Source of the DNA: Pseudoalteromonas sp. 0303
GTDB taxonomy: Bacteria > Pseudomonadota > Gammaproteobacteria > Enterobacterales > Alteromonadaceae
Assembly: GCF_013349995.1 (NCBI RefSeq)
Contig: NZ_JABVXF010000040.1
Span: forward strand, 1 to 36,504
DNA length: 36,504 nt
Direction of reading: 5' to 3'
A program made the translations under genes and the position numbers. Under the pieces are notes generated by a model, which did no database searches, was not told the DNA's origin, and worked only from the letters and a program-made list of their open reading frames with translations. This document shows positions 1-7,834 of the stretch, piece by piece (the first letter of the stretch is position 1; every line of letters begins with the position of its first letter).

Positions 1-74
1 AGTTAGTTGCCTAACTACGGATTGTGCATGATCATTCTGATCGGTCAACTGATCAACTTCTTAACTGATCAGCA
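1..74. repeat. intergenic tail with repeated TGATCA-type boxes
   Basis: This is the non-coding stretch downstream of the last gene of the chemotaxis run. AACTGATCA occurs twice (47-55 and 63-71), 16 bases apart, and related TGATC boxes begin near 29 and 38. A small 6-bp inverted repeat, AGTTAG/CTAACT, lies at 1-16. There is no T-rich run, so I do not call a terminator. The stretch is cut by the window edge and its role is unknown. Confidence 0.4.
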
Positions 75-485
75 TTAGGCGAGCGTGCCGACTTTTTGTT
101 TATGAAGTGACATGAGTAGCTCAGCTTCGGCTCTGGGTAATTCGCATTCACGAATTATTTCTTCTAAATCAGCGCCTAGCTCAACCATTTTAACCGCTCG
201 CGAATAAATTTTCGCATTCGGATCATCATATTTTTGTGCATCTTGTAGCTGTTCAAGCTCTTTACTTTTTTCTTCAACAGCAACAACGCGTTTGCCAATA
301 CTCAGCATGCCGGCTCGCATTTCAGCCACTTCGCTACGTAAAATACTCAATTGCTGTTGAGCTTCTTGTAACTGTTTTTGCTTGGCTTGAATCGCCGCCG
401 CTTGCTTATTGTTATTGACAAAAATAAGCCCCAAACAAACTAATACAAGTAAGATTGAGGCACCAAACAAAGAGTATAACAGCAT
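75..485 (-). CDS. DUF2802 family membrane-anchored protein
   Basis: A 136-residue protein of unknown function and last gene of the chemotaxis run, 15 bases after cheW. It has one N-terminal membrane helix (about residues 4-24), followed by a Gln/Glu/Lys-rich stretch (about 27-80) with the look of a coiled coil. A short C-terminal helical segment (about 95-130) contains ELGADLEEI and has a helix-turn-helix-like pattern. The arrangement fits the DUF2802 family, whose genes often follow cheW in Vibrio and Pseudomonas-type flagellar loci; that placement is from memory. The ATG start follows a weak TGGAAA ribosome site. By context it may belong to the polar chemotaxis or flagellar machinery, but nothing in the sequence gives a biochemical activity. 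I am confident of the gene and fairly confident of the family. Confidence 0.8.
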   Translation of the reverse strand: MLLYSLFGASILLVLVCLGLIFVNNNKQAAAIQAKQKQLQEAQQQLSILRSEVAEMRAGMLSIGKRVVAVEEKSKELEQLQDAQKYDDPNAKIYSRAVKMVELGADLEEIIRECELPRAEAELLMSLHKQKVGTLA

Positions 486-500
486 ATAATTTCCAAACGC

Positions 501-998
501 TTATAGTGCGCTTAGCTCGTCCCACTCATCGTCATTTAATAATTTATTAAGATCAACCAAGATCAGTAACTCACCATCACGGTTAGATACACCTTGGATA
601 AACTTAGCACTTTCTTCTGTGCCAATATTTGGCGCACTGTCAATTTCAGAGCTACGTAGGTAAACCACTTCTGCGACACTGTCGACTAAAATACCAATCA
701 CTTGCTTTTCAGCTTCAATGATAACGATACGAGAGTTATCAGTAACCTCAGCACCCATTAAGCCAAAACGTGCACGAGTGTCGATAACAGTAACAACATT
801 ACCACGTAGGTTAATAATACCTAATACATAAGAAGGCGCACCTGGTACAGGAGCAATTTCGGTATAGCGAAGTACTTCTTGTACTTGCATTACGTTAATG
901 CCGTACGTTTCTTCTTCAAGTTTAAAGGTTACCCACTGTAACACTTCATCGTTGCTATCAGCGTTTTTATTTGCTGACAGTAGTCTTTCTTCACTCAT
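501..998 (-). CDS. cheW: Chemotaxis adaptor CheW
   Basis: A 165-residue cytoplasmic adaptor linking chemoreceptors to the kinase CheA. A single CheW domain fills about residues 20-155, with the typical features TYGINVMQVQEVLRY, the receptor-contact strand GIINLRGNVVTVIDTR, and VDSVAEVV near the end. The N-terminal 18 residues are polar and probably flexible. The ATG is supported by GGAGT nine bases upstream. It lies 21 bases after parP, the second CheW-like gene, and probably shares one transcript with cheA and cheB. Length and motifs are ordinary for the family, so identification is secure. Confidence 0.97.
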   Translation of the reverse strand: MSEERLLSANKNADSNDEVLQWVTFKLEEETYGINVMQVQEVLRYTEIAPVPGAPSYVLGIINLRGNVVTVIDTRARFGLMGAEVTDNSRIVIIEAEKQVIGILVDSVAEVVYLRSSEIDSAPNIGTEESAKFIQGVSNRDGELLILVDLNKLLNDDEWDELSAL

Positions 999-1019
999 GC
1001 TATTACTCCGTAAAAATAG

Positions 1020-1778
1020 TTACTGCTCACGGCTGTCTAAGCCCTGCTCTAGCAATTGATTTAAATTTTCAACGTCAATCAAGGCGCACATTTTCTCTTT
1101 GATAACACCTGCAAGCCAAGGCCGCTTACCTGATTTTGCTCGCCATTTTACATCTTCTTTACGAAGCGTAATATTATTTACGAGCTTTTCAGCCAATAAT
1201 CCCCATTGGCTGCCACCTAAGGTGATTAAATACTGATAATCTAATGATTGTTCTAATTTTTCATCATACTTTTCTGGCATAACCCAACGTGCAGTATCAA
1301 CAACATTTAGTTTTTCTTCACGGTTTAGCATTACACCTTTAAACCATTTAGGTTTACCAAATAATTGGTTAACCTCTGCCAGCTGATGAATTCCCCCTAA
1401 TGCTTTTAACGGTACAGCAAGCGTTAACCCTGCAACCTCAAAGAATAATGCCTGAAATTCACCGTCAAAATAGTCTTCTTGACGATCAGACGAGGTTTTT
1501 GCAACCAGTTCAGCTTTAGGTTCTGCGACTATATCTTTGATATTAGCTTGGTTCTCGGTTTTCTCAAGCTCTTTAGTCGGTTCTGGGGGTGGTAAAACAG
1601 GTTCTGGAGTAGGCTGAACGTCTGTCAGCTTTTCTTCCGTCTTAGTTTCAGGCTCTTTAACCTGCTCCAGCAGCTTTGCGACTGGCTCAAGATTTTGGTC
1701 TGTAGGCTCATCTTCACACAACAAAGCGCCCAAATATTGGGTCATCACTTTTTCATTGGCAAATAAATGCTTACTCAT
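1020..1778 (-). CDS. parP: ParP, CheW-like partner of ParC
   Basis: A 252-residue protein with a CheW-like C-terminal domain (about 105-250) and a long N-terminal region rich in Pro, Glu and Lys (about 35-100). Its position between parC and cheW matches VC2060 of Vibrio cholerae. There ParP binds CheA through its C-terminal domain and ParC through its N-terminal part, tying chemotaxis arrays to the cell pole. The visible evidence is the CheW-type core (FFEVAGLTLAVPL, GVMLNREEKLNVVDTARW) and the synteny; partner binding is inferred from the family. The gene begins two bases after the parC stop, so the two are probably translated together. AAGG lies just upstream of the ATG. Confidence 0.88.
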   Translation of the reverse strand: MSKHLFANEKVMTQYLGALLCEDEPTDQNLEPVAKLLEQVKEPETKTEEKLTDVQPTPEPVLPPPEPTKELEKTENQANIKDIVAEPKAELVAKTSSDRQEDYFDGEFQALFFEVAGLTLAVPLKALGGIHQLAEVNQLFGKPKWFKGVMLNREEKLNVVDTARWVMPEKYDEKLEQSLDYQYLITLGGSQWGLLAEKLVNNITLRKEDVKWRAKSGKRPWLAGVIKEKMCALIDVENLNQLLEQGLDSREQ

Positions 1779-1780
1779 CT

Positions 1781-2551
1781 TTAACCTTGTGCAACTAAGT
1801 AATCAAGCAGCGCACGATATGCAAAAACGCCACGCGAACGCGGGCAAAATTGAATCGGCACTTGCTGTGCTAAACTAGCATCTCTAAACTTTGTATCGAC
1901 AGGCACCACGCCTGACCATACCTTATCTTTGTAATTATCCTGCAGAGTCTTGTAAGCTTCAAGTGATGCTTTAGTACGTTTATCGTACATTGTAGGAATA
2001 ATTGTATATTGGTACTGTTTTGCTTGCGATGTTTGCATCAACTCCATCGTACGCATCATACGATCAAGCCCTTTTAAGGCCAGAAACTCTGTTTGTACTG
2101 GCACTAAAATTCGCTCACTAGCTGCAAGAGCATTGACCATCAAAACCCCTAAAACAGGCGGGCAATCAATAATCGCATAATCATAATGGTCGCTAATTTT
2201 GGCCAGTGCTTTTTTAAGTATTAAGCCCATGCCATTTTTATTGCCCATGCTTCTATCAAGCGTCGCGATTGCCATAGTCGCAGGTAAGATATCAAGGTTT
2301 TCAAGTGTTGATGGACATAGAGCCTGTAAAATTTCTTCACTGGCCATGTTATTACCACGCGCAAAGATATCATACACGCTAACTTCTAAGTCTTCTGAAT
2401 CGATACCAAAATAATAAGTCAATGATGCATGCGGATCGGTGTCAATAAGTAACACGCGTTTACCTTGTAAAGCGAGAATACCAGCAAGGCTAACGGCTGT
2501 TGTTGTTTTCCCTACCCCACCTTTTTGATTCGCTACGGTCCAAACTTTCAC
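1781..2551 (-). CDS. parC: ParC, ParA-like ATPase for polar chemotaxis arrays
   Basis: A 256-residue ParA/MinD-type ATPase. The deviant Walker A motif KGGVGKTT lies at residues 10-17, with LLIDTDPHASL following at about 34-44 and a Walker B-like AIIDCPPVLG at about 127-136. In Vibrio such a protein (ParC, VC2061) sits at the old pole and places chemotaxis arrays there; in Pseudomonas the equivalent gene is also next to cheW. There is no parB or parS nearby, which argues against a chromosome-partition role. The start is GTG at 2551, with AAGGTG about six bases upstream. It lies between motD and parP with short gaps (11 and 2 bases). Confidence 0.9.
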   Translation of the reverse strand: MKVWTVANQKGGVGKTTTAVSLAGILALQGKRVLLIDTDPHASLTYYFGIDSEDLEVSVYDIFARGNNMASEEILQALCPSTLENLDILPATMAIATLDRSMGNKNGMGLILKKALAKISDHYDYAIIDCPPVLGVLMVNALAASERILVPVQTEFLALKGLDRMMRTMELMQTSQAKQYQYTIIPTMYDKRTKASLEAYKTLQDNYKDKVWSGVVPVDTKFRDASLAQQVPIQFCPRSRGVFAYRALLDYLVAQG

Positions 2552-2562
2552 ATCACACCTTA

Positions 2563-3522
2563 TTATTGTTCATTGCGCGTGGTAATCCTAATGCCACCAT
2601 GTGGTAATTGAATCACTTTAATGCTGTTATCATCGCTTGGCAACTCAACTTCTGTCGTCTGTTGCGGTTGGTTTTGTGACTCTTGTTCAGTACTTTCTGG
2701 CTCTTTTGGCGGTAAACCATACTTAGACAACGCAACAACCACTTTGCGGTTTTCTGCGCGGCCTTGCTCTGTGTCATTACTTGCGAAGGGCGAATACTGT
2801 CCGTAACCTTCAATAGCCATTCGCGCCGGGTTAATGCCCAAGCTCTCAAGCTCAACCAGTACGGATGTAGCCCGCGCTACAGATAGCTCCCAGTTTGAGC
2901 GAAACATCTCATTACGAATACCTTCGTTATCGGTATAACCACGCACGCGTATGTAGTTATCAACCGGCGCGATAATATCTTTCACTAAACCAACAACTTG
3001 CTTGGCACGCTGCTGTGCAACAGCACTGCCCGATGAAAATAACATCCCTGAACTTAATTCGATGATAAGCCAATCTTGGTGAAGCTCTAAACTCGCTTCG
3101 CCATCACGAATTTCATCAATAAGCGCAGACTGTAATTTAGTAAGTAAGCTGTCGAGAGGCTTGCCGAAATGTTTTTTCTCAATATTGCTGGTTTCGCTTT
3201 GTCCATCGAGTAATTCAGGACCCTGCTCATCTTTACGAATGCTCTCACCGTATAGAATGTCGTTCTCAGAGCTGACTCTGTCAGTTAATATGCCTGTGCC
3301 GTTAACCCCCGTGCCAACCTGTTGTTGCTGACGAGCTGACTTTTCGAACACCTGCTCCAGTGAGTCTGAGAGAATCTGAAAGTCTTCATTTTTACTAATT
3401 GCGATAGCATACATGACCACAAAAAAAGCAAACATGATGGTCATGTAATCGGCATAAGAGACAAGCCAGCGTTCAGTATGTTGGTTTTTTGACGTGTTAT
3501 GACGCAGACGACGGCGCATCAT
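2563..3522 (-). CDS. motD: MotB/MotD-type flagellar stator protein
   Basis: A 319-residue stator subunit. A short basic cytoplasmic tail is followed by one membrane helix (about 20-45) that begins SYADYM; Asp25 matches the ion-carrying aspartate of MotB (Asp32 in E. coli). An OmpA-like peptidoglycan-binding domain covers about 165-270, with RVRGYTDNEG and SVARATSVL. The last 50 residues are Gln/Glu/Pro-rich and lack clear structure. With motC it forms an ion channel that drives rotor rotation. The location between cheB and parC is that of motCD in Pseudomonas, which is why I prefer the motD name to motB. The coupling ion cannot be told from sequence here. Two ATGs stand side by side at the start; the first is used. 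Confidence 0.9.
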   Translation of the reverse strand: MMRRRLRHNTSKNQHTERWLVSYADYMTIMFAFFVVMYAIAISKNEDFQILSDSLEQVFEKSARQQQQVGTGVNGTGILTDRVSSENDILYGESIRKDEQGPELLDGQSETSNIEKKHFGKPLDSLLTKLQSALIDEIRDGEASLELHQDWLIIELSSGMLFSSGSAVAQQRAKQVVGLVKDIIAPVDNYIRVRGYTDNEGIRNEMFRSNWELSVARATSVLVELESLGINPARMAIEGYGQYSPFASNDTEQGRAENRKVVVALSKYGLPPKEPESTEQESQNQPQQTTEVELPSDDNSIKVIQLPHGGIRITTRNEQ

Positions 3523-3528
3523 AATAAA

Positions 3529-4293
3529 TTACTCGTCAACTAAGCTTGGGCGCTCTACACGGTACGCCTCAAGCTTTAGTTCGATATTTAGTGGGCTTTC
3601 ACCTTGCGAAATAGCAATAATACCTTCAGCAAGTAGTTCATGATACAGCATTTTTTGCTCAACTTGCTGCTTAAGTTTATTCGCCATTGGCAAGAATAAT
3701 AAGTTAGCTAAACCAACACCGTAAATAGTAGCGATAAACGCAGTAGCGACACCAGCACCCAGTTTTTCTGGATCGGTGATAAATTGCATAGCCTGAATCA
3801 AACCGAGTACTGCACCTAGAATACCAATTGTAGGGCTATAACCGCCCATGGCTTCGTAAACTCGGCTTACCTCGAGTAAGCGCTCGCGTTCAAGCATTAA
3901 ATCAATTTCAAGGGTATCTCTAAGCTTTTGCTCATCAATCCCATCAACAAGTAGACTCAAGCCCTTTGCCGCATACGGGTCTGAATGCGACAGCGCTTCA
4001 GACTCAAGGGCTAAGTAGCCTTCTTGGCGTGCTTTGTGTGACCAACGCTTAACTTGTTCAATGGCTGCATCAATATCGTGATATGGCGGAATGAACACCC
4101 AATGACTGATCTTAAGCGTTTTAGTAAAAACACTTGCAGGGGTTTGCAGCATCACAGCCCCAAGCGTACCACCTAGTACGATGATAAGCGCAGGACCATT
4201 AAACAGTGCAGAAACAACCCCGCCCTCTAATGCATAACCAAAGGCGATGGCACTTATCGCGACAATTAAGCCAAGAAAAGATAGCTTATCCAC
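3529..4293 (-). CDS. motC: MotA/MotC-type flagellar stator protein
   Basis: A membrane protein of about 254 residues in the MotA/TolQ/ExbB family. There are two N-terminal membrane helices (about 3-22 and 30-48), a large cytoplasmic loop with LMLERERLLEVSRVYEAMGG, then two helices in which SPTIGILGAVLGL carries the family's conserved proline and threonine. It pairs with motD six bases downstream. I choose GTG at 4293, which gives the family-like N terminus MDKLSFLGL and overlaps the cheB stop by eight bases (GTGGATAA). Another in-frame GTG at 4305 would add four residues. It is likely one of two or more stator systems, since polar-flagellated relatives often carry another, but none is visible in this window. 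Confidence 0.9.
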   Translation of the reverse strand: MDKLSFLGLIVAISAIAFGYALEGGVVSALFNGPALIIVLGGTLGAVMLQTPASVFTKTLKISHWVFIPPYHDIDAAIEQVKRWSHKARQEGYLALESEALSHSDPYAAKGLSLLVDGIDEQKLRDTLEIDLMLERERLLEVSRVYEAMGGYSPTIGILGAVLGLIQAMQFITDPEKLGAGVATAFIATIYGVGLANLLFLPMANKLKQQVEQKMLYHELLAEGIIAISQGESPLNIELKLEAYRVERPSLVDE

Positions 4294-5449
4294 AACCAGT
4301 CTCACGCGTTAGGCGAGCTGCAACATCAGTGAGTGCTAAGCTCTCGCTCGCCAGCCCCGCATTTGCAACAGCTTGTGGCATACCATACACCACACTGGTT
4401 TTTTCATCTTGCGCCCAAATAGTAGCACCGACTTGCTTAAGCATACGCGCACCATCACGGCCATCTGCGCCCATGCCCGTTAAAACTACAGCTAGCACAT
4501 CACCACCAAAGGTTTTTGCAGCACTAGCAAAGGTCACGTCAACGCTCGGTTTGTAAGTAATACGCGGACTGTCGTCTTCAAACACACGCAGTGTGCGAGA
4601 GCCGCCTCGTCCTTCTATTAGCATTTGTTGACCACCAGGCGCTAAATAAGCGGTACCAGGCACTAAACGGTCACCATTTTGCGCTTCTTTCACATTGATT
4701 CTGCATAAGCCATTAAGGCGTGCAGCAAAAGCAGGTGTAAACGCAGCTGGCATATGCTGAATAAGCAAAATTGGATGCGGAAAGTTAGCTGGCAGCTGAG
4801 TTAAAATTGTTTGTAGCGCTACAGGCCCACCGGTTGATGTGCCAATAGCAACTAACTGATATTGCTTGCCCGAAGCGCGAATATTACTCGTACTCGAAGA
4901 CGATGCGGCAGGCGAACTAGCAGGAGCTGGACGGCTAAAGCTGCGATCAGGTTGAACAATACCGCTACTCGTACTTGCAGCGTTACTGCTCCTTGGTGCA
5001 GGAGCCGGAGTTGGTCGCGAAATAGGTGCTGGGCGCGAAAAATGAGAAAGGCGACGGCGACCAATTTCTTTTACTTTATTTTGCAAAAGTGCGATTGCAT
5101 CTTCATTGTTGCGTGCAATGTCTTCAAATTTTTTCGGTAAAAAATCTAACGCCCCAGCATCCAGTGCATCTAGGGTTGCGGTTGCACCATCACGAGTGAG
5201 TGATGAGAACATTAAAATAGGAGTTGGTGTTGCTGCCATTATTTCTTTTACGGCACTAATGCCATCAAGAACCGGCATTTCAACATCCATAGTAATTACA
5301 TCAGGTTTTAGTTCACGGGCTTTATCTACCGCTTCACGACCGTTTACGGCAAAACCTATCACTTGAATATTGCTGTCTTGCTCTAAAATTTCGCTGACAC
5401 GGCGACGAAAAAAGCTTGAATCATCAACAACTAATACTTTGACTGCCAT
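4286..5449 (-). CDS. cheB: Chemotaxis methylesterase/deamidase CheB
   Basis: A 387-residue response regulator that removes methyl groups from chemoreceptors to reset sensitivity. The receiver domain (about 3-120) has VVDDSS and the phosphoacceptor in VITMDVEMP (Asp55). A Ser/Pro/Ala-rich linker (about 140-190) is longer than in enteric CheB. The methylesterase domain carries the three expected motifs: GTSTGGP (catalytic Ser), IQHMP (His) and GMGADG (Asp). I choose ATG at 5449, with AGAGAG five to six bases upstream, over the in-frame GTG two codons earlier. The gene follows cheA after a 69-base gap that holds a hairpin. Its partner methyltransferase cheR is not in the window. Confidence 0.96.
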   Translation of the reverse strand: MAVKVLVVDDSSFFRRRVSEILEQDSNIQVIGFAVNGREAVDKARELKPDVITMDVEMPVLDGISAVKEIMAATPTPILMFSSLTRDGATATLDALDAGALDFLPKKFEDIARNNEDAIALLQNKVKEIGRRRLSHFSRPAPISRPTPAPAPRSSNAASTSSGIVQPDRSFSRPAPASSPAASSSSTSNIRASGKQYQLVAIGTSTGGPVALQTILTQLPANFPHPILLIQHMPAAFTPAFAARLNGLCRINVKEAQNGDRLVPGTAYLAPGGQQMLIEGRGGSRTLRVFEDDSPRITYKPSVDVTFASAAKTFGGDVLAVVLTGMGADGRDGARMLKQVGATIWAQDEKTSVVYGMPQAVANAGLASESLALTDVAARLTRETGCG

Positions 5450-5475
5450 TGGCACTCTCTTGTTTTATATCATTC

Positions 5476-5500
5476 AAAGTGCAGCTAAATACTGCACTTT
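5476..5500 (-). other. Intercistronic hairpin between cheA and cheB
   Basis: A perfect 9-bp inverted repeat, AAAGTGCAG (5476-5484) and CTGCACTTT (5492-5500), separated by seven bases. It lies between the cheA stop and the cheB ribosome site. There is no run of T after it on the transcribed strand, so it is not a classical terminator. It may protect the mRNA or dampen readthrough. Confidence 0.5.
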
Positions 5501-5520
5501 ATTATTTATTATTTATTATT
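5498..5520. repeat. Short tandem repeat of the 7-base unit TTTATTA
   Basis: Three perfect copies of TTTATTA plus two bases. It starts in the hairpin arm described above and ends in the first two bases of the cheA stop codon complement. It is non-coding apart from that overlap, so copy-number change would not alter a protein but would alter the cheA-cheB spacing. Confidence 0.7.
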
Positions 5521-7819
5521 AGCCAACGTAGTGTTTAAGCATGCTAGGTACGTCGAGGATCAGTGCAATCCCACCATCAGAAGTAATTGTCGCACCTGCC
5601 ATGCCTGGTGTACCTTGCAATAAGGCATCTAAAGGTTTAATAACAACTTCCTCTTGACCAATTAACGAGTCAACAACAAAGCCCACTTGTTTAGTGCCTA
5701 TTTGCACAATAACCACGTGACCTTCTGCTTTACGCTCTTGGGGGTTGGCGCCTTTTACTAACCAATGTTGTAAATAGAAAAGCGGGATCGCTTTTTCACG
5801 TACAATAATTGTCAGTTGGCCATCAACTACGTTAGTTTTAGTTAAATCAAGGTGGAAAATTTCGCTAACACCAGCAAGTGGTAATGCGAAGGTTTGCTCA
5901 CCCACAACAACCATTAAGGTCGGTAAGATAGCAAGTGTTAATGGCACCTTGATTTCAAGTGCAGTACCTACACCCAGCTCAGACTGAATATTAACCGAGC
6001 CATTTAACTGAGTGATTTTAGTTTTAACAACATCCATGCCGACACCACGGCCTGAGATGTCAGAGATTTCTTCTTTGGTTGAGAAACCTGGTGCAAAGAT
6101 AAGATTGTATGCTTCGGTATCCGACAAGCGACTTGCTTGGTCGTGATCGATCACACCTTTGCTAATTGCGATTTTTTTCAGTTTCTCAGCATCCATACCT
6201 GCACCATCATCACGAATGGTTAGTAGGATGTGATCACCTTCTTGTGATGCCGAAAGCGTTACGGTACCTGTACGCGGTTTACCTGCGGCTTCACGCACGT
6301 CTGGCATTTCAATACCATGGTCAACAGAGTTACGCACTAAGTGCACCAATGGATCAGCAAGTGCTTCAACAAGATTTTTATCTAAATCGGTTTCTTCACC
6401 AACTAGCTGCAGATTAATATCTTTTTTCAAGCTACGGGCTAGGTCACGAACAACCCGCGGGAAACGGCCGAATACTTTCTTGATTGGCTGCATACGGGTT
6501 TTCATTACCGCGCCTTGCAAGTCTGCGGTTACCACATCTAGATTAGAGATGGCTTTACCCATTGACTCGCTATTGCTGTTATTGGCAAGGCTCACCAAGC
6601 GGTTTCGGACCAATACCAGCTCACCCACCATGTTCATGATTTCATCGAGACGTTTAGTATCAACACGTACCGTTGTTTCTGCCTGTGGTGGTGGCGCTTT
6701 TTTCGGTGCAGCAGAAGCTGCAGGCGATTTTTCTGGTGCTTTTGCAGGAGCTGGAGCCGGTTTAGGCGCTGCGGCAGCAGGTTTAGGCGCAGATGCCGGT
6801 TTTGATGCTGCAGGCTGTGCTGGTTTTGCAGGTTCTGCTTTTGGTGGTTCAGGCGCTTTTTCTGGCGCAGCCGTTTCTAAAGACTGAGGAGCAGTACCTT
6901 TACCGTGTAATTCATCAAGCAGCGCTTCAAACTCGTCATCGCTAATTTCATCGTCTGAGTCATTGCTTGCAGGTTCTGCTACAGGCGCCTGAGGAGCTGG
7001 CTGTGCAGGTTTTGCTGCTTCAGGCTGAGCAGGAGTATCTTGTTTTACTTCACCAAAGTTACCAACGCCATGCAGTTCGTCTAATAAGCTGTCAAATTCA
7101 TCATCGGTAATATCGTCACTATCATTGCTTACAGTATCTGCAACAGGTGCTGCTGGGCCTTGGCCTTTACCATGAAGTTCATCTAATAGGCTTTCAAATT
7201 CGTCTTCGGTGATTTCGTCAATATTTTGAGGCTCAGCGCTGCTATCTGCAAGACCGCCGCCATCAAATAACATATCGAATGCAAATGGGTCATCTTCATC
7301 GATATTGTCTGTTGTTTCTGCAGTGACTTCAGGCGTATCAACAGCTGGCTCTTCAACTGCAGGTTCTTCAGGTGCAACTGCAACATCCTCTGCTACAGAT
7401 AAATCTTCACCTGCAAGCTCTTCTGCAGTCGGTGGCTGACTTAATTTATGAAGGACTTCTAATAGGGCTGGATCTGCAGGCTCTGGCTGTTCGCGATTTT
7501 GAATCGTAGCGAACATTTCGTTGATAGTGTCGAGAGCCTGTAAAATTACGTCCATTAGTTCTGGTGTTACACTGCGCAGACCTTGGCGTAATAAATCGAA
7601 AACATTCTCTGCACCATGACACGCATCTACAAGTTCAGTCATACTTAAGAAGCCTGCACCACCTTTAACAGTATGGAAGCCTCTAAAAATGGCGTTTAAT
7701 AGATCTTTGTCTTCTGGGTTGTTTTCAAGCTCGACTAATTGCTCTGACAAAAGCTCTAAGATTTCTCCTGCTTCAACAAGGAAATCCTGTAATATATCTT
7801 CATCGACTTCAAAGCTCAT
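5519..7819 (-). CDS. cheA: Chemotaxis histidine kinase CheA
   Basis: A 766-residue kinase that phosphorylates CheY and CheB under receptor control. The HPt (P1) domain covers about 1-125 with His49 in FHTVKGGAGF. The dimerisation helices begin near 385 (VDTKRLDEIMNMVGELV). The ATPase domain has the N box HLVRNSVDHGIE (492-503), DDGAGMD (537-543), FAPGFST (575-581) and GRGVGMD (590-596). The CheW-like regulatory domain is about 625-766. Between P1 and the dimerisation helices, where other CheA proteins carry the CheY-binding P2 fold, there is instead a 250-residue acidic then Pro/Ala-rich linker. It holds three near-identical repeats (201-219, 235-253, 290-308) built around DEFxxLLDELHG. I see no globular P2. 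The ATG has AGGAG upstream. Confidence 0.97.
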   Translation of the reverse strand: MSFEVDEDILQDFLVEAGEILELLSEQLVELENNPEDKDLLNAIFRGFHTVKGGAGFLSMTELVDACHGAENVFDLLRQGLRSVTPELMDVILQALDTINEMFATIQNREQPEPADPALLEVLHKLSQPPTAEELAGEDLSVAEDVAVAPEEPAVEEPAVDTPEVTAETTDNIDEDDPFAFDMLFDGGGLADSSAEPQNIDEITEDEFESLLDELHGKGQGPAAPVADTVSNDSDDITDDEFDSLLDELHGVGNFGEVKQDTPAQPEAAKPAQPAPQAPVAEPASNDSDDEISDDEFEALLDELHGKGTAPQSLETAAPEKAPEPPKAEPAKPAQPAASKPASAPKPAAAAPKPAPAPAKAPEKSPAASAAPKKAPPPQAETTVRVDTKRLDEIMNMVGELVLVRNRLVSLANNSNSESMGKAISNLDVVTADLQGAVMKTRMQPIKKVFGRFPRVVRDLARSLKKDINLQLVGEETDLDKNLVEALADPLVHLVRNSVDHGIEMPDVREAAGKPRTGTVTLSASQEGDHILLTIRDDGAGMDAEKLKKIAISKGVIDHDQASRLSDTEAYNLIFAPGFSTKEEISDISGRGVGMDVVKTKITQLNGSVNIQSELGVGTALEIKVPLTLAILPTLMVVVGEQTFALPLAGVSEIFHLDLTKTNVVDGQLTIIVREKAIPLFYLQHWLVKGANPQERKAEGHVVIVQIGTKQVGFVVDSLIGQEEVVIKPLDALLQGTPGMAGATITSDGGIALILDVPSMLKHYVG
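6896..7219 (-). repeat. Three DEFxxLLDELHG repeats in the CheA linker
   Basis: Copies lie at 7163-7219, 7061-7117 and 6896-6952, each coding for 19 residues. The shared core is [DE]-D-E-F-[ED]-[SA]-LLDELHG-x-G, preceded by D-[ED]-I-[TS]. A weaker fourth relative, DDPFAFDMLFDGG, lies at CheA residues 176-188. The spacers are Ala/Pro/Asp-rich and not conserved with one another. Confidence 0.85.
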
Positions 7820-7834
7820 GCAGCTACTCTCCTC

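Noticed and set aside
16..29. 14-base match (TACGGATTGTGCAT) to the flrB sigma-54 promoter
   Set aside because: The essential -24 GG is missing, and it would point into the antisense of the DUF2802 gene. A 14-base match somewhere in a window of this size is not surprising.
1781..2551. Chromosome or plasmid partition ATPase (ParA/Soj)
   Set aside because: There is no parB or parS-like site nearby, and the neighbours cheW and parP identify it as the chemotaxis-array ATPase.
6480..6887. Ala/Gly-rich open frame antisense to the cheA linker
   Set aside because: It arises from the GC-rich Pro/Ala codons of cheA and has no independent evidence.
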